64,000 nucleotides of DNA from Pelotomaculum sp. PtaB.Bin104 (lineage in GTDB: Bacteria; Bacillota; Desulfotomaculia; Desulfotomaculales; Pelotomaculaceae), in contig MVQL01000134.1 of the NCBI GenBank assembly GCA_002067205.1, positions 1-64,000 on the forward strand, in the 5' to 3' direction. Every line of letters begins with the position of its first letter. Positions within the stretch are counted from its first letter, which is position 1. Below are positions 7,811 to 17,116 of the stretch, piece after piece. A program made the translations under genes and the position numbers. The notes under the pieces were generated by a model. It was not told the origin of the DNA and did no database searches. It saw nothing but the letters and a program-made list of their open reading frames with translations.

Positions 7811-8287
7811 TCATAAATTAATTTTAGCTTTGCCCAGATATTTATAGACCTGCTTGCTGACAACGCCGACAAAGTAACCAGTTATAATAGCTGAGACCAT
7901 TAATACTGGTAATATTACGTAAACGGAAAAATTCTGCACGATTAAACTGGCTACAATCAATTGCCCGATGTTATGAAACACGGCGCCAACCATGCTGATT
8001 ACAATAATACTAACATATTTATTTAAATATTTCCACAATAAAACCATCACCAGGATACTGAGCATGCCCCCGGTAATGCTGAATAAAAAACTGATCAGGT
8101 TGCCTCCCACCAAAGCTCCTAAAATACACCTGGCCGCAACGATGATGACCGCGTCCTTGCTGCCCAGCATCATGATAGACAATAAAGTCAGGATATTGGC
8201 TAGGCCCAGTTTAATACCGGGACTTGCACCGGGGATCACAATTGCTCTTTCGACTATGTTTAAAACCGTAGCCATGGCCACAAACAT
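7811..8287 (-). CDS. Gx transporter family protein (ECF-S-like)
   Basis: 158 residues, about five membrane helices, with 'PGASPGIKLGLANILTLL' and 'GGNLISFLFSITGGMLSIL', the signatures of the Gx transporter family (formerly heptaprenyl diphosphate synthase component I). These small proteins regularly lie in rnf operons and may carry a flavin or quinone-related substrate. The ATG at 8287 has no clear ribosome site. The same frame is open further upstream ('TFSTRRLTYIS' fits the family N-terminus) without an obvious ATG/GTG/TTG, so the true start is uncertain and may be coupled to the preceding gene. Confidence 0.8.
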   Translation of the reverse strand: MFVAMATVLNIVERAIVIPGASPGIKLGLANILTLLSIMMLGSKDAVIIVAARCILGALVGGNLISFLFSITGGMLSILVMVLLWKYLNKYVSIIVISMVGAVFHNIGQLIVASLIVQNFSVYVILPVLMVSAIITGYFVGVVSKQVYKYLGKAKINL

Positions 8288-8345
8288 AGAGATGTAAGTA
8301 AGACGCCTGGTGCTAAACGTGTTAAACCCCCATTTCTTTGGACAC

Positions 8346-8735
8346 TTAGTAGGAAATGGTGTCTACCTGATTAGATTTCCCCTTAATCACAATATTCATC
8401 TGGTTGGGCACGCACACAGCGATTTGGCTGAATTGACTAATCCACCCTGTTTTAACACACAGTTGATTAGGGCAGTCGGCCTCTTTGATCCTGGCTCTTC
8501 CCCGTTCAATTTCAACAACGTTATAATTCCCTTGAGCATTAGTTACTTTGATTTCCTGAGAGCTTGCCTCTGCCAGGCTTATTTCCTGGTATAACTGGCC
8601 GTCTAAGTATATTTCCAGCCTCAAATCCCCCCCGGCCATCTGGCGCTGCACCAGGTGCGACACACCAAAACTAAGCAGCACCAACAAAAGGAGACCGGCA
8701 ATAATGTAATGATTTAGGTATTTCATGGCCCTCAC
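8346..8735 (-). CDS. NusG domain II-containing membrane-anchored protein
   Basis: 129 residues with one N-terminal helix (about residues 8-28) followed by a NusG domain II-like beta domain ('GNYNVVEIERGRARI', 'CPNQLCVKTGWIS'). The CPNQLC pair is a conserved feature of this extracytoplasmic family. Such proteins sit between apbE and the Gx transporter in Rnf loci; their role is unknown, perhaps in assembly or redox maturation. Spacing to neighbours is short, consistent with one transcript. Confidence 0.85.
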   Translation of the reverse strand: MRAMKYLNHYIIAGLLLLVLLSFGVSHLVQRQMAGGDLRLEIYLDGQLYQEISLAEASSQEIKVTNAQGNYNVVEIERGRARIKEADCPNQLCVKTGWISQFSQIAVCVPNQMNIVIKGKSNQVDTISY

Positions 8736-8837
8736 CAGGCAGTCATTTTTTCTAAATAGTCTCAGTTAAGCCTCTATCGTATAAAACGCATCTGATGATA
8801 GAAAAAGCGTAAACAAAATTAGGCATTTAGAGTTATA

Positions 8838-9899
8838 TTACTGATTTATAATTTGGTAATCCCCGCTGCCGGTGAATTCCAGCTGGCCCCTTAAATTCTC
8901 GGTGAATGTTACCCGCTTGTCCGCACCGACGAAGATAGCACCCACACCGGGCAGGCTATTAGCAAAATTCATCCCGCGTGATTGCCCCAGCACATACAGC
9001 GGCTTGTTTATAATATCAGCGTCTGTAGATGATGCTGCAACTACTGTTGTTTGCATTAGGGACCTGGCCTGTTTCCCGGTGGCTGGATCGATCAGGTGGG
9101 AGTAACGAACACCCCTCTCCTCGAAATACCTCTCGTAATCACCTGATGTTACCACTGATGTATCCTCCACAGATACTACGGCAATCAGTCCGTTTTCGCC
9201 GCGCGGGTCCCGCACGCCGACACGCCAGGGGCCCCCGTCCGGCCTGGTGCCCAGAGCATATACATTTCCACCGGCATTAATTAGGGCATGTTTTATACCT
9301 GATTCTTTAATAACCTGAGCAGCTGCTTCTGTGGCATAGCCCTTAGCCACACCACCAAGATCCAAACTCATCCCCGGTTTTTGCAAATACACCGTCCCGG
9401 CATTCGGATCAACTGTAACTTTCCGGTAGTCCACCAGGCTCAGCGTCCTTCTAATTTGCTCATCGGAGGGAACGTGCTGCTCGTCTTTCCCAAAACCCCA
9501 CAAATCCATAATTGGCCCGACGGTTATATCAAAGGCACCGCCGGATAACTGCGCATAATAAAGTGAGCGTTGAATAATGCTGAGGGTTTCTGTACTGACC
9601 TGAACCGGCTTAATCCCGGCATTTTCATTGATCCTGATCACGTCGCTGGTCGCAGCGGTATTCTTCCCTTCTTTAGGAAAACGATCAGTTAAGTTACTAA
9701 TCCTGGCAAATTCGGCAAAGGCTTTGTTAAGGGCTTCCTCTCCGCTCTTTTCATTGTCACTGTATACTGTTACCTGGATCAGGGTATCCATCAGGAATTT
9801 TTCATCAGAAAACTCCTTCAAATGTGCAGGTTTTAGACTGCAGCCAGAGCAAATTAAAATAAGGATTAATAAACTGTTCAACAATTGCCAACGCTTCAA
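8838..9899 (-). CDS. apbE: FAD:protein FMN transferase, lipoprotein
   Basis: 353 residues. An N-terminal lipoprotein signal ('LLILILICSGCS', lipobox Cys near residue 20) precedes an ApbE domain with 'ALINAGGNVYALG', 'LDLGGVAKGYATEAA' and 'HLIDPATGKQA'. ApbE covalently attaches FMN to threonines of RnfG and RnfD. Both targets are encoded just upstream with intact acceptor motifs, so the partnership is strongly supported. It starts 193 bases after rnfB; the spacer could hold a promoter, but none stands out. Confidence 0.93.
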   Translation of the reverse strand: MKRWQLLNSLLILILICSGCSLKPAHLKEFSDEKFLMDTLIQVTVYSDNEKSGEEALNKAFAEFARISNLTDRFPKEGKNTAATSDVIRINENAGIKPVQVSTETLSIIQRSLYYAQLSGGAFDITVGPIMDLWGFGKDEQHVPSDEQIRRTLSLVDYRKVTVDPNAGTVYLQKPGMSLDLGGVAKGYATEAAAQVIKESGIKHALINAGGNVYALGTRPDGGPWRVGVRDPRGENGLIAVVSVEDTSVVTSGDYERYFEERGVRYSHLIDPATGKQARSLMQTTVVAASSTDADIINKPLYVLGQSRGMNFANSLPGVGAIFVGADKRVTFTENLRGQLEFTGSGDYQIINQ

Positions 9900-10091
9900 T
9901 TACATTAACACCTCGCCACAATAAAGCCTCTCCACGTAAAAGCCCGAGCTATTTTGCCTGCAGCAACTTTTTAGTATCCCACTAACACAATGGTGTAGTC
10001 CGCACTTTTAAAGTCAATCAGCCTCAGAAGTACAAACTACACCACTTATAATTATAACACTTTGGATCAAATTATTATTAGGTTATTTCTG

Positions 10092-10970
10092 TTAAACCGC
10101 AACATTTCCTGCGACACTAGCAGCATTGCCGGCAGCGTTTTTATCCCTGCCCACTAGCCCAATCGCAGTGGTGGGACACTTGGCAAAGCAGGTCGGGTTG
10201 TCGCATTCGGTCATGCAGATCTTATAATCAACTATCGCCAGGTTGTTTGCCAGGGTAATTGCGTTATATGGGCAGTTCTTTTTGCACAGGCCGCAGCCGA
10301 TGCAGGCAACGGTGCAGTTTTTCTTGGCCACAGCCCCTTTATCCTTGGAGTTGCAGTCAACGCCGACCTTGGCGCCAATTGGCTGCATGGCAATAACATT
10401 CTTGGGACAGACACTCTCACACTTACCGCAGCCTGTACACTTTTCCGGGTCAACATAGGGTAGGCCGTTAGGCTGCATGCTCAAGGCATCAAAAGGACAA
10501 TTCTTCACGCAGGTGCCAAACCCCAGACACCCGTACTGGCAGCTTTTCTGACCACCCTGCAGCAAATTGGCGGCCACACAATCCTGCACGCCGGCATACT
10601 GGTATTTGGTAACGGCATTAGCGAGTGAGCCGGAGCACCGGACATGAGCGATTCTTGGCTCTATTGCCGGCGCAGTTTTGCCGGTCAGCGCACCCACCGC
10701 TTCCGCAACAGGCGCCTTGCCAGGCACGCACATATTTGGAGGAACATCGGGATTCAATACCACTGCTTCCGCATAGGCCATACACCCGGCATAACCGCAG
10801 GCGCCGCACTGGCCCTTGGGCAATACGTCCTCAACTAAGTGGATCAACGGGTTTACTTCTATTGCAAACTTCTTATTCGCAAATGCGAGAACAAGACCAA
10901 ATACCAGGCCTGTAAGTATCATGACTACTAAAACCATTAAAGCAATTTCTTGTAGAGCACCTTCTGGCAT
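10092..10970 (-). CDS. rnfB: Rnf complex subunit B, polyferredoxin
   Basis: 292 residues. An N-terminal membrane helix (about 8-30) precedes a Fe-S domain 'CGACGYAGC...C' and several 4Fe-4S motifs: 'CLGFGTCVKNCP', 'CTGCGKCESVCP', 'CIGCGLCKKNCP' and a final 'CDNPTCFAKCP'. RnfB accepts electrons from ferredoxin and passes them into the Na+-translocating Rnf complex. The size is usual for clostridial RnfB, which carries more clusters than the proteobacterial form. It is the last gene of rnfCDGEAB, 23 bases after rnfA. Confidence 0.95.
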   Translation of the reverse strand: MPEGALQEIALMVLVVMILTGLVFGLVLAFANKKFAIEVNPLIHLVEDVLPKGQCGACGYAGCMAYAEAVVLNPDVPPNMCVPGKAPVAEAVGALTGKTAPAIEPRIAHVRCSGSLANAVTKYQYAGVQDCVAANLLQGGQKSCQYGCLGFGTCVKNCPFDALSMQPNGLPYVDPEKCTGCGKCESVCPKNVIAMQPIGAKVGVDCNSKDKGAVAKKNCTVACIGCGLCKKNCPYNAITLANNLAIVDYKICMTECDNPTCFAKCPTTAIGLVGRDKNAAGNAASVAGNVAV

Positions 10971-10993
10971 TTACTCACATCTCCTTTCCGTTG

Positions 10994-11572
10994 TTATATT
11001 GAAATCATGCCTGAAAAACCAAGGAAGGACAGGGCCAGCATACCGGCCAGGATAAAAGCTATCCCAAGACCATCCAGCGCCTTCGGCACATCGGCCAGCC
11101 GCAGCTTTTCCCTTAAGCTCGCCATCAGGACAATTGCCACACCGAAACCTACGCCGGAGCCAATCGCTTGAACGATACTTTTAGCTAAGGAGTAGTTGGA
11201 TTCAGCGTTGATCAGGGGTACACCTAGCACTACGCAGTTAGTGGCGATTAACAAAAGGTAAATCCCCCACATATTATATAGAGTCGGTACATGCTTCTTA
11301 ATTACCATTTCCAGCAACTGCACAAAGGAGGCAATCAGCAGCACGAATACAACTGTGGTCAGGAAGGTTAAATGAAACGGGTGTAATACATAGTTGTAAA
11401 TCAGCCAGGCCAATATGGAACTGGCCGTCATAACCGCTGTAACCGCCATACCCATACCAAAAGAGGCATTGACGTTTTTGGAAACACCAAAGAATATGCA
11501 AAGGCCTAAAAATCTGGTCAAAACAAAGTTGTTTACAATGACCGCACTAATAAATAGGGTTAAGTATTCCAA
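10994..11572 (-). CDS. rnfA: Rnf complex subunit A, membrane protein
   Basis: 192 residues, six membrane helices, beginning 'MEYLTLFISAVIVNNFVLTRFLGLC'-like; the conserved 'NNFVLTRFLG' and its Cys belong to the RnfA half of the RnfA/E pair that holds a membrane-embedded 2Fe-2S cluster. It is homologous to NqrE. It lies 12 bases after rnfE and 23 bases before rnfB on the same strand. Length is normal. Confidence 0.95.
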   Translation of the reverse strand: MEYLTLFISAVIVNNFVLTRFLGLCIFFGVSKNVNASFGMGMAVTAVMTASSILAWLIYNYVLHPFHLTFLTTVVFVLLIASFVQLLEMVIKKHVPTLYNMWGIYLLLIATNCVVLGVPLINAESNYSLAKSIVQAIGSGVGFGVAIVLMASLREKLRLADVPKALDGLGIAFILAGMLALSFLGFSGMISI

Positions 11573-11584
11573 TGTTCTCCCTCC

Positions 11585-12193
11585 CTAAGCTCTGGCTTTT
11601 TCCATGCGTTGGACTATAATTTTAACTCCGCCAATTAGATAACCGATGAGAATAAAAGCGCCTGCCGGCAGTATGAACATCAGCGGGGCGTTGTAGGAAG
11701 CAGGCATGACATGAACACCTAAAAAGGTACCGCTGCCAAAGATCTCACGGATGGCCCCGATTAATACCATCGCCAGGGCGAAACCGGAACCCATTCCCAA
11801 ACCGTCAAAGAATGAGCGGACGACATTGTTCTTGGAGGCATAAACTTCAGCTCTAGCCAGAATAATCGCAAACACCACGACCAGCGCCAGGTAGATACCC
11901 AATGCTTTGTAAAGGAGCGGGAAATACGCTTGCAATACCAGCTGGGCCACGGTAACGATAGTTGCAATCGAGACAATATACACAGGAACACGCACTTTAG
12001 GGTTAACTAAATTTCTGATTAAGGAAACCGACACGTTGTTGGCAGTAATAACAAAAAGTACGGTCAAGCCCATGGTTAGAGCATTTAAAACGGTGCTGGT
12101 TACGGCCAGTGCAGGGCAGAGGCTGAGCGCCAGGACAAAAATGGGGTTTTCCAATACTAATCCTTTACTATAGATACTCCATATTTCTTTCAT
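11585..12193 (-). CDS. rnfE: Rnf complex subunit E, membrane protein
   Basis: About 202 residues with six membrane helices and the RnfE signature 'NPIFVLALSLCPALAVT' whose Cys pairs with RnfA in binding the intramembrane Fe-S cluster; also 'GMGSGFALAMVLIGAIREI'. The frame is open further upstream into rnfG, but ATG at 12193 is preceded by AGGAGGG at proper spacing and gives the family-typical start 'MKEIWSIYSKG'. The gene begins just after the rnfG stop. Confidence 0.95.
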   Translation of the reverse strand: MKEIWSIYSKGLVLENPIFVLALSLCPALAVTSTVLNALTMGLTVLFVITANNVSVSLIRNLVNPKVRVPVYIVSIATIVTVAQLVLQAYFPLLYKALGIYLALVVVFAIILARAEVYASKNNVVRSFFDGLGMGSGFALAMVLIGAIREIFGSGTFLGVHVMPASYNAPLMFILPAGAFILIGYLIGGVKIIVQRMEKARA

Positions 12194-12194
12194 C

Positions 12195-12761
12195 TTATTT
12201 CCCTCCTGTAAACTCCACAACCTCTTCAACCGCTTTTTTAACACCGTTGGTTACGGCTTTGGAAGAGATTGTAGCGCCTGTCATCGCTTGAACGTTCTCC
12301 TTGTCGGAAGGATCTTTCACAACTGTCAGGTTTTTAGCCGTTTTACCGATAAGCTGACTCTTAAAAGGCTCCTGGTTGGCCTTGTCTCCCAGGCCAGGGG
12401 TTTCGTTGTGACCGGTGATGTCATAATTGAGCACTTTTCCGTCGCTGGATACGGCTACCAGTAACCTAATCACTCCCCCATAGCCTTTGCTTTCTGATGG
12501 TACTACATAGGCCAGGATTTTACCATCTTTTTCAGCCTTAAACCAGCCTTCCTTGCCTTCGATCGGCTCAAATTTATTTGCTTCCTGCACCAGGGCTTTC
12601 ATCGCGACGGTCTTTAACTCTGCAGCCTTTTCCAGTGCTGCATCAGCTGTTGTAAAATAGACACCGGCGATGATAATTCCGGATACAAAGCAGGCCATGG
12701 TCAGGTTCAATGCAATTTTGAAAATGCTGTTGTTTTTATCATCATTGTGCCCGGCTGACAT
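12195..12761 (-). CDS. rnfG: Rnf complex subunit G, covalent flavoprotein
   Basis: 188 residues: one N-terminal membrane helix (about 15-38) and an FMN-binding domain with 'ITGHNETPGLGDK' and the flavinylation motif 'MTGATISSKAV', whose Thr carries FMN placed by ApbE. It faces the outside and passes electrons within the Rnf complex. It is tightly packed between rnfD and rnfE. Confidence 0.95.
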   Translation of the reverse strand: MSAGHNDDKNNSIFKIALNLTMACFVSGIIIAGVYFTTADAALEKAAELKTVAMKALVQEANKFEPIEGKEGWFKAEKDGKILAYVVPSESKGYGGVIRLLVAVSSDGKVLNYDITGHNETPGLGDKANQEPFKSQLIGKTAKNLTVVKDPSDKENVQAMTGATISSKAVTNGVKKAVEEVVEFTGGK

Positions 12762-12765
12762 TTAA

Positions 12766-13761
12766 CTACCTCCCTGCTCCAAATTTTTTTGGCACTACAA
12801 AGCGGTCAATCAAAGGCGTCAAAGTGTTCATTAACAGAATCGAATAACATACGCCCTCGGGATAGCCGCCCTTTAAGCGAATCAGGACTGTGAGCAGGCC
12901 GGCGCCTACGGCAAAAATAATCTTTCCGGTGCGGGTAATAGGAATAGTAACCATGTCGGTGGCCATAAAGAAAGCACCAATGATCAGCCCCCCGGCCAGC
13001 ATGTGGAATATCGGATCCCCGGTAAATAAACCGGCCGGCCCGAACATCCAGGTAAAGAGTCCAACTGTACCAATCATTAAAACGGGCATTTCCCATTTGA
13101 TATAACCTTTAAAGATGAGGAAGATACCGCCCAGGATCAGCAAAATTGCAGAAGTTTCACCGATACTGCCGTTGCGCGTTCCGATCAACATTGCTTGATA
13201 CATACTGGGTGCATCGCCAAAGGTTTCAACTAATTTGGCGTAGCCCTGCTGCTTTAAAATATTTAGCGGGGTTGCGGTGGAAACCACGTCAGCTTTGGTG
13301 GTCATTGCTGTCCAGGTTGTCATGGCCACCGGCCAGGAAACCATTAAAGCGGCGCGGGCGACGTGCGCTGGGTTGAAGATGTTATAACCCAGGCCGCCCA
13401 TGGAGTGCTTAGCTACAGCAATGGCAATAAAGGAACCGAACGCGGTCATATACCAGGGAAGGTTAGGAGGAAGGCACATAGCCATTAAAAGTCCGGTTAA
13501 AACTGCACTGCCGTCGTTAATTGTTACATCTTTTTTTCTAATTAATTGAATTACATATTCAGTTGCAACCGCTGCAACAACTCCCACCAGCATCGTGGTT
13601 ATCGCAGGCATCCCGAAGTACCAGGCAGCAAAAACAACAGCCGGCACCAGCGCAGCGTTCACAGACCACATAATTTTTGGTATGGATTCTGGTGAGTTGA
13701 TGTGTGGTGACGTCGATACAGTGAGCAGGTTCATTTTTAGAGTTTCTTCATTAACTGCCAT
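12766..13761 (-). CDS. rnfD: Rnf complex subunit D, flavinylated membrane protein
   Basis: About 331 residues, nine to ten membrane helices. 'NDGSAVLTGLLMAMCLPP', 'GGLGYNIFNPAHVARAAL' and the FMN-attachment site 'STATPLN' (near residue 190) identify RnfD/NqrB. An upstream start would overlap rnfC; ATG at 13761 follows 'aaggtgg' and sits right at the rnfC stop, so it is preferred. RnfD forms part of the Na+ path. Confidence 0.94.
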   Translation of the reverse strand: MAVNEETLKMNLLTVSTSPHINSPESIPKIMWSVNAALVPAVVFAAWYFGMPAITTMLVGVVAAVATEYVIQLIRKKDVTINDGSAVLTGLLMAMCLPPNLPWYMTAFGSFIAIAVAKHSMGGLGYNIFNPAHVARAALMVSWPVAMTTWTAMTTKADVVSTATPLNILKQQGYAKLVETFGDAPSMYQAMLIGTRNGSIGETSAILLILGGIFLIFKGYIKWEMPVLMIGTVGLFTWMFGPAGLFTGDPIFHMLAGGLIIGAFFMATDMVTIPITRTGKIIFAVGAGLLTVLIRLKGGYPEGVCYSILLMNTLTPLIDRFVVPKKFGAGR

Positions 13762-13762
13762 T

Positions 13763-15097
13763 CTATACAGCCACCTTTGCTTGTTCTTTTTGTGCCTGGA
13801 TTGCATTTTGCGTTTTGCAATACCTGACGTACTGGACTATTTTACGTTTTGCCGGGCATACATAAACACAGCTGCCGCATTCCATGCAGTCCATCAGATT
13901 ATACTCGTCTTTTGCCTCCGCATACAGCCCGCGCTCGCCCAGGATACTCAGCATGCTGGGATTCAGCCCCATCGGGCAAGCTTCCACACAGCGGCCGCAG
14001 TGGATACATGCGGATTCCTTGGCATCATTGACATCTTTTTTGGTCAGGAATAAAATACCGGACGTCCCTTTAATGATTGGTAGCTCCGTGGTGGACTGGG
14101 CAAAACCCATCATAGGACCGCCTGCGATTATTTTTGACAGCTCTCCACTCAGGCCCCCGCAAAGGTTTAGTGCGTCAGCAAAGGTAGAGCCGATTCGCAT
14201 CAGCAGGTTCTTCGGCTCCTTAACAGCACTGCCGCTGACCGTCAGTACCCTCTGAATTAAAGGAATCCCCTGAGTCACCGCGTCACTCACTGCTATAATG
14301 GTGCCGACATTTTGCACCACCACACCAACATCCATCGGCAGCCCGCCTGAGGGAACCTCGCGGCCGGTTAACATGAAGATGAGCATTTTTTCTGCACCCT
14401 GCGGGTATTTTGTCGGCAGGGCCACCACCTTAACCTGGGTGCCACTAAAGGCACTCTGCAATGCTTTTATCGCATCCGGCTTATTGTCTTCAATGCCGAC
14501 ATAGCCGGTAGTTACCCCAAGCACCTTCATGGTAATTAGTACACCACTAACAATTCGATCCGGATACTCGAGCATAGACCTGTAATCAGCGGTTAAAAAC
14601 GGCTCGCATTCCGACCCGTTTAGGATAAAAGTGTCGATCTTTTTATCCGGCGGAGGCGCTAATTTTACATGAGTGGGAAAGGTGGCGCCTCCCATTCCGA
14701 CGATACCGGCCCCCCGGATAATGCCCGACAGCTCTTTGGCATCGAGTTTTTCCCATTGCCTTTTAACTGGAATTCCCTCAGCCCATTCATCCTTGCCATC
14801 ACTTTCGATGACAATTGACAGGCAGGTTCCAAACCCTGAGTGCGGATAATCTGCGATGTCGGTAACCTTACCGGAAATGGAAGCATGGACATTGCCGGAT
14901 ACAAAGGCGTTGCTCTCGGCGATCAGTTGACCTTTTTTCACCTCATCGCCCTTTTTTACAATCGCCGAGACCGGTGCCCCAATGTGCTGCCGCAAAGGTA
15001 TGATTACCCTTTGCGGCAGAGGGGCCGTTTCAATCGGCTTGGCAGCAGTGTACTTCTTGCTGTCATTTGGATGCACTCCTCCATGAAAACTCTTCAT
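13763..15097 (-). CDS. rnfC: Rnf complex subunit C, NADH-binding
   Basis: 444 residues, first gene of the operon. It carries the RnfC N-terminal barrel ('FHGGVHP'), a NAD/FMN-binding NuoF-like core ('GIVGMGGATFPTHVK', 'NGSECEPFLTADYR') and two C-terminal 4Fe-4S motifs ('CIHCGRCVEACP', 'CMECGSCVYVCP'). It is the NAD+-reducing end of the ferredoxin:NAD+ oxidoreductase. Length is normal for Firmicutes. Confidence 0.95.
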   Translation of the reverse strand: MKSFHGGVHPNDSKKYTAAKPIETAPLPQRVIIPLRQHIGAPVSAIVKKGDEVKKGQLIAESNAFVSGNVHASISGKVTDIADYPHSGFGTCLSIVIESDGKDEWAEGIPVKRQWEKLDAKELSGIIRGAGIVGMGGATFPTHVKLAPPPDKKIDTFILNGSECEPFLTADYRSMLEYPDRIVSGVLITMKVLGVTTGYVGIEDNKPDAIKALQSAFSGTQVKVVALPTKYPQGAEKMLIFMLTGREVPSGGLPMDVGVVVQNVGTIIAVSDAVTQGIPLIQRVLTVSGSAVKEPKNLLMRIGSTFADALNLCGGLSGELSKIIAGGPMMGFAQSTTELPIIKGTSGILFLTKKDVNDAKESACIHCGRCVEACPMGLNPSMLSILGERGLYAEAKDEYNLMDCMECGSCVYVCPAKRKIVQYVRYCKTQNAIQAQKEQAKVAV

Positions 15098-15596
15098 CTT
15101 TTTACCCCCGTCTAGTTATTTTGAAAAGTTTAACATTGTATTCCCAGTTACAAAAGTTTTGCGTAACTGGATAATTTTCTTCTTTCCTACTTGTCACAGG
15201 GAATAAAATCTGCTATCCAACTAAGGTTCAGAAAAATTTAATGGTAACATAAATAATAGTTAATATATTCAGATTATTTTGTACTTTTATAATAAAACTG
15301 CCAACACATTAAATATGATATCATAATAATGAATGTTAATTCTAATTGAGTAATTATTTAAATACTTTTGTATATATAATACAAGCTTAACTCGAATATG
15401 TAAATATTTAAAGATAACTGAAAGTTAATAATAACAGCTGTATTCTTTTCCATTAAAAAATTATTTAATAAACAGCTTGCTGAGCATACCGAAATAAGTG
15501 GGTATAAAATCCTATCTTTGATTATTTTTCCTGTATTAAATTAATATAGCACCTAATAATCTTTTATTAATGAAGCAGATTATTTCCGGAATTAAT
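15098..15596. other. AT-rich intergenic region, probable rnf promoter
   Basis: About 500 bases without a gene between the rnf operon and fdhD. It is very AT-rich with several TATAAT-like stretches ('tatatataatac' near 15372). The promoter of the minus-strand rnf operon must lie here, but no specific site can be defended. No riboswitch-like fold was recognised. Confidence 0.5.
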
Positions 15597-15598
15597 AA

Positions 15599-15627
15599 AG
15601 GAGGCCTGTAAATTCACCAGGCCTCCT
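15599..15627 (-). terminator. Hairpin downstream of fdhD
   Basis: Perfect 10-bp inverted repeat AGGAGGCCTG / CAGGCCTCCT (15599-15608 with 15618-15627), flanked by A- and T-rich sequence on both sides. It lies 74 bases beyond the fdhD stop and could serve as a terminator. Confidence 0.65.
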
Positions 15628-15700
15628 AACTTTATTTTTTCATAAACTTTTCAAAACAACCTTTCGTTTCTAGGAAAAAGGGTTTTTCCGCCTCCTGGAC

Positions 15701-16504
15701 CTACATGATCACCTTCTCCGGATGGCTGTATACATTCATTTTTTCGCCCCGGGCAAATCCCACCAAAGCAACGTTGAACTGGTCGGCTAAGTCCACCGCT
15801 AGGCTGGTCGGTGCAGCGCATGATACTACTAAGGGGATACCGCTGTGGCCGGCTTTAATCAGAATCTCCGAGGACACCCGCCCGCTCAGCAGCAAACATT
15901 TATCCTCAGTCCCCAATTGGTTTAATAAAGCATAACCCAAAACCTTATCCACTGCGTTGTGCCGGCCGATGTCATCGAACATGGCCAACAGCCTGGTATC
16001 ATCTCCCATTGCTGCGCTGTGCACACCATGAGTCTTTTCGTAGGTTTCCGACCCATACTCCAGCAAGCCGATCAATTTTAATAGATGGGTAGCGGCGAAC
16101 TGCTTAGTAGAATTTAACGGCTCCAGCTGGTTCACATCATTGACAAAGTACAGGCATGCCCTACCCTTGCCGCAACAACTGGCAATTTGCCGCTTTAAAA
16201 ATGTTTCGGTCTGGTTCACCGGTTTAGTAGTTTCCACCCACATCAAACCGTCGTCCTCATTAAAGGTTATATCCTTTATATCAGAATATTTTTTGATTAT
16301 TCCTTCATTAATTAAAAAACCTATCGCCAATTCTTTAAAGGCACCAGATGAACAGATTAAAGTAGCTAGTTCGGTATCGTTTACGTATACAGTCAGCGGT
16401 ATCTCGTCAACAATAAACTCGTGATCGGACTTTGTGCTGCCCTGATTATACCTGATTATTTCCCGTTCTTGATAGAGAGCTTTTTGAGTCACCCTGCACT
16501 CCAC
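15701..16504 (-). CDS. fdhD: FdhD sulfurtransferase for Mo/W enzymes
   Basis: 267 residues. FdhD hallmarks are 'DEIPLTVYVND', 'GFLINEGII', a CC-type catalytic loop 'SCCGKGRAC' near residue 130, 'HGVHSAAM', 'DIGRHNAVDKVLG' and 'LSGRVSSEILIKAGHSGIP'. FdhD passes sulfur from a cysteine desulfurase to the molybdenum or tungsten bis-MGD cofactor. It is a second copy alongside the one at 29680-30489, about 50% similar by eye. No formate dehydrogenase lies in the window, so its client is unknown. Confidence 0.92.
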   Translation of the reverse strand: MECRVTQKALYQEREIIRYNQGSTKSDHEFIVDEIPLTVYVNDTELATLICSSGAFKELAIGFLINEGIIKKYSDIKDITFNEDDGLMWVETTKPVNQTETFLKRQIASCCGKGRACLYFVNDVNQLEPLNSTKQFAATHLLKLIGLLEYGSETYEKTHGVHSAAMGDDTRLLAMFDDIGRHNAVDKVLGYALLNQLGTEDKCLLLSGRVSSEILIKAGHSGIPLVVSCAAPTSLAVDLADQFNVALVGFARGEKMNVYSHPEKVIM

Positions 16505-16712
16505 TCCTTTTCATAAAATTTGCTGATTGAGCATCCATATTATTTCGACAATCACCTTAAGCTAAGTACCACCTGCTCCAGCCGTCCTCTGTCAACATAA
16601 ACTCGGGAAATAATTTGCATTTCAGATTAATGATCGTCTCCGGGAATGCGCTCTTCAACCTCACGAGTTTAGCAAACCGGAAATATTTTTCACCAACGCT
16701 GAAATTCAGGGA

Positions 16713-17030
16713 TCAGATGCAGCCTTTAGGTTTCGGCAAACCGGCCAGCTTGCAGGCTCCCTTGGCCGGACCGCCTGGGAAAAGCTGGTATATGCGCTTC
16801 AAGGTACAGCCGGTCTCCTTGCAAAGCTTGTTTAACATTGGGGCCACCTCGTGTTGCTTATAATAATCACGCAGATAGGCAATTACCCGCCAGTGCTCTT
16901 CGTATAACTCATCGATCCCTTCGGATTTTGCAAAAAATCTGGCAACATCTTCATTCCAGGCGTCTGGATCCACAAGAAAGCCATCCTCATCAACTTGTAA
17001 AGTTACACCATTTAGCTCAAGTTCGGGCAT
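16713..17030 (-). CDS. dsrC: DsrC/TusE-family sulfur carrier
   Basis: 105 residues, usual family length. 'DEDGFLVDPDAWNEDVARFF', 'LRDYYKQHEVAP' and a C-terminal arm with both redox cysteines ('KGACKLAGLPKPKGC', penultimate-type Cys plus one 11 residues before) are visible. Two cysteines mark a true DsrC, the co-substrate of dissimilatory sulfite reductase that forms a trisulfide, rather than a one-Cys TusE. No dsrAB is in the window. It suggests a sulfate- or sulfite-reducing lineage, or a relic of one. Confidence 0.93.
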   Translation of the reverse strand: MPELELNGVTLQVDEDGFLVDPDAWNEDVARFFAKSEGIDELYEEHWRVIAYLRDYYKQHEVAPMLNKLCKETGCTLKRIYQLFPGGPAKGACKLAGLPKPKGCI

Positions 17031-17116
17031 ATTCTACACCTCCACACCGGGTGCTGGTCTCATTCTGCCTGCCCGGCAGTTCCCGGGCGGTCTGACAGCC
17101 TTTTCACAACCGATAA

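Noticed and set aside
15098..15596. Riboswitch upstream of rnf
   Set aside because: No conserved aptamer pattern could be recognised; the region is simply AT-rich.
16713..17030. TusE (tRNA thiolation) instead of DsrC
   Set aside because: The C-terminal arm has both conserved cysteines, which marks DsrC rather than TusE.
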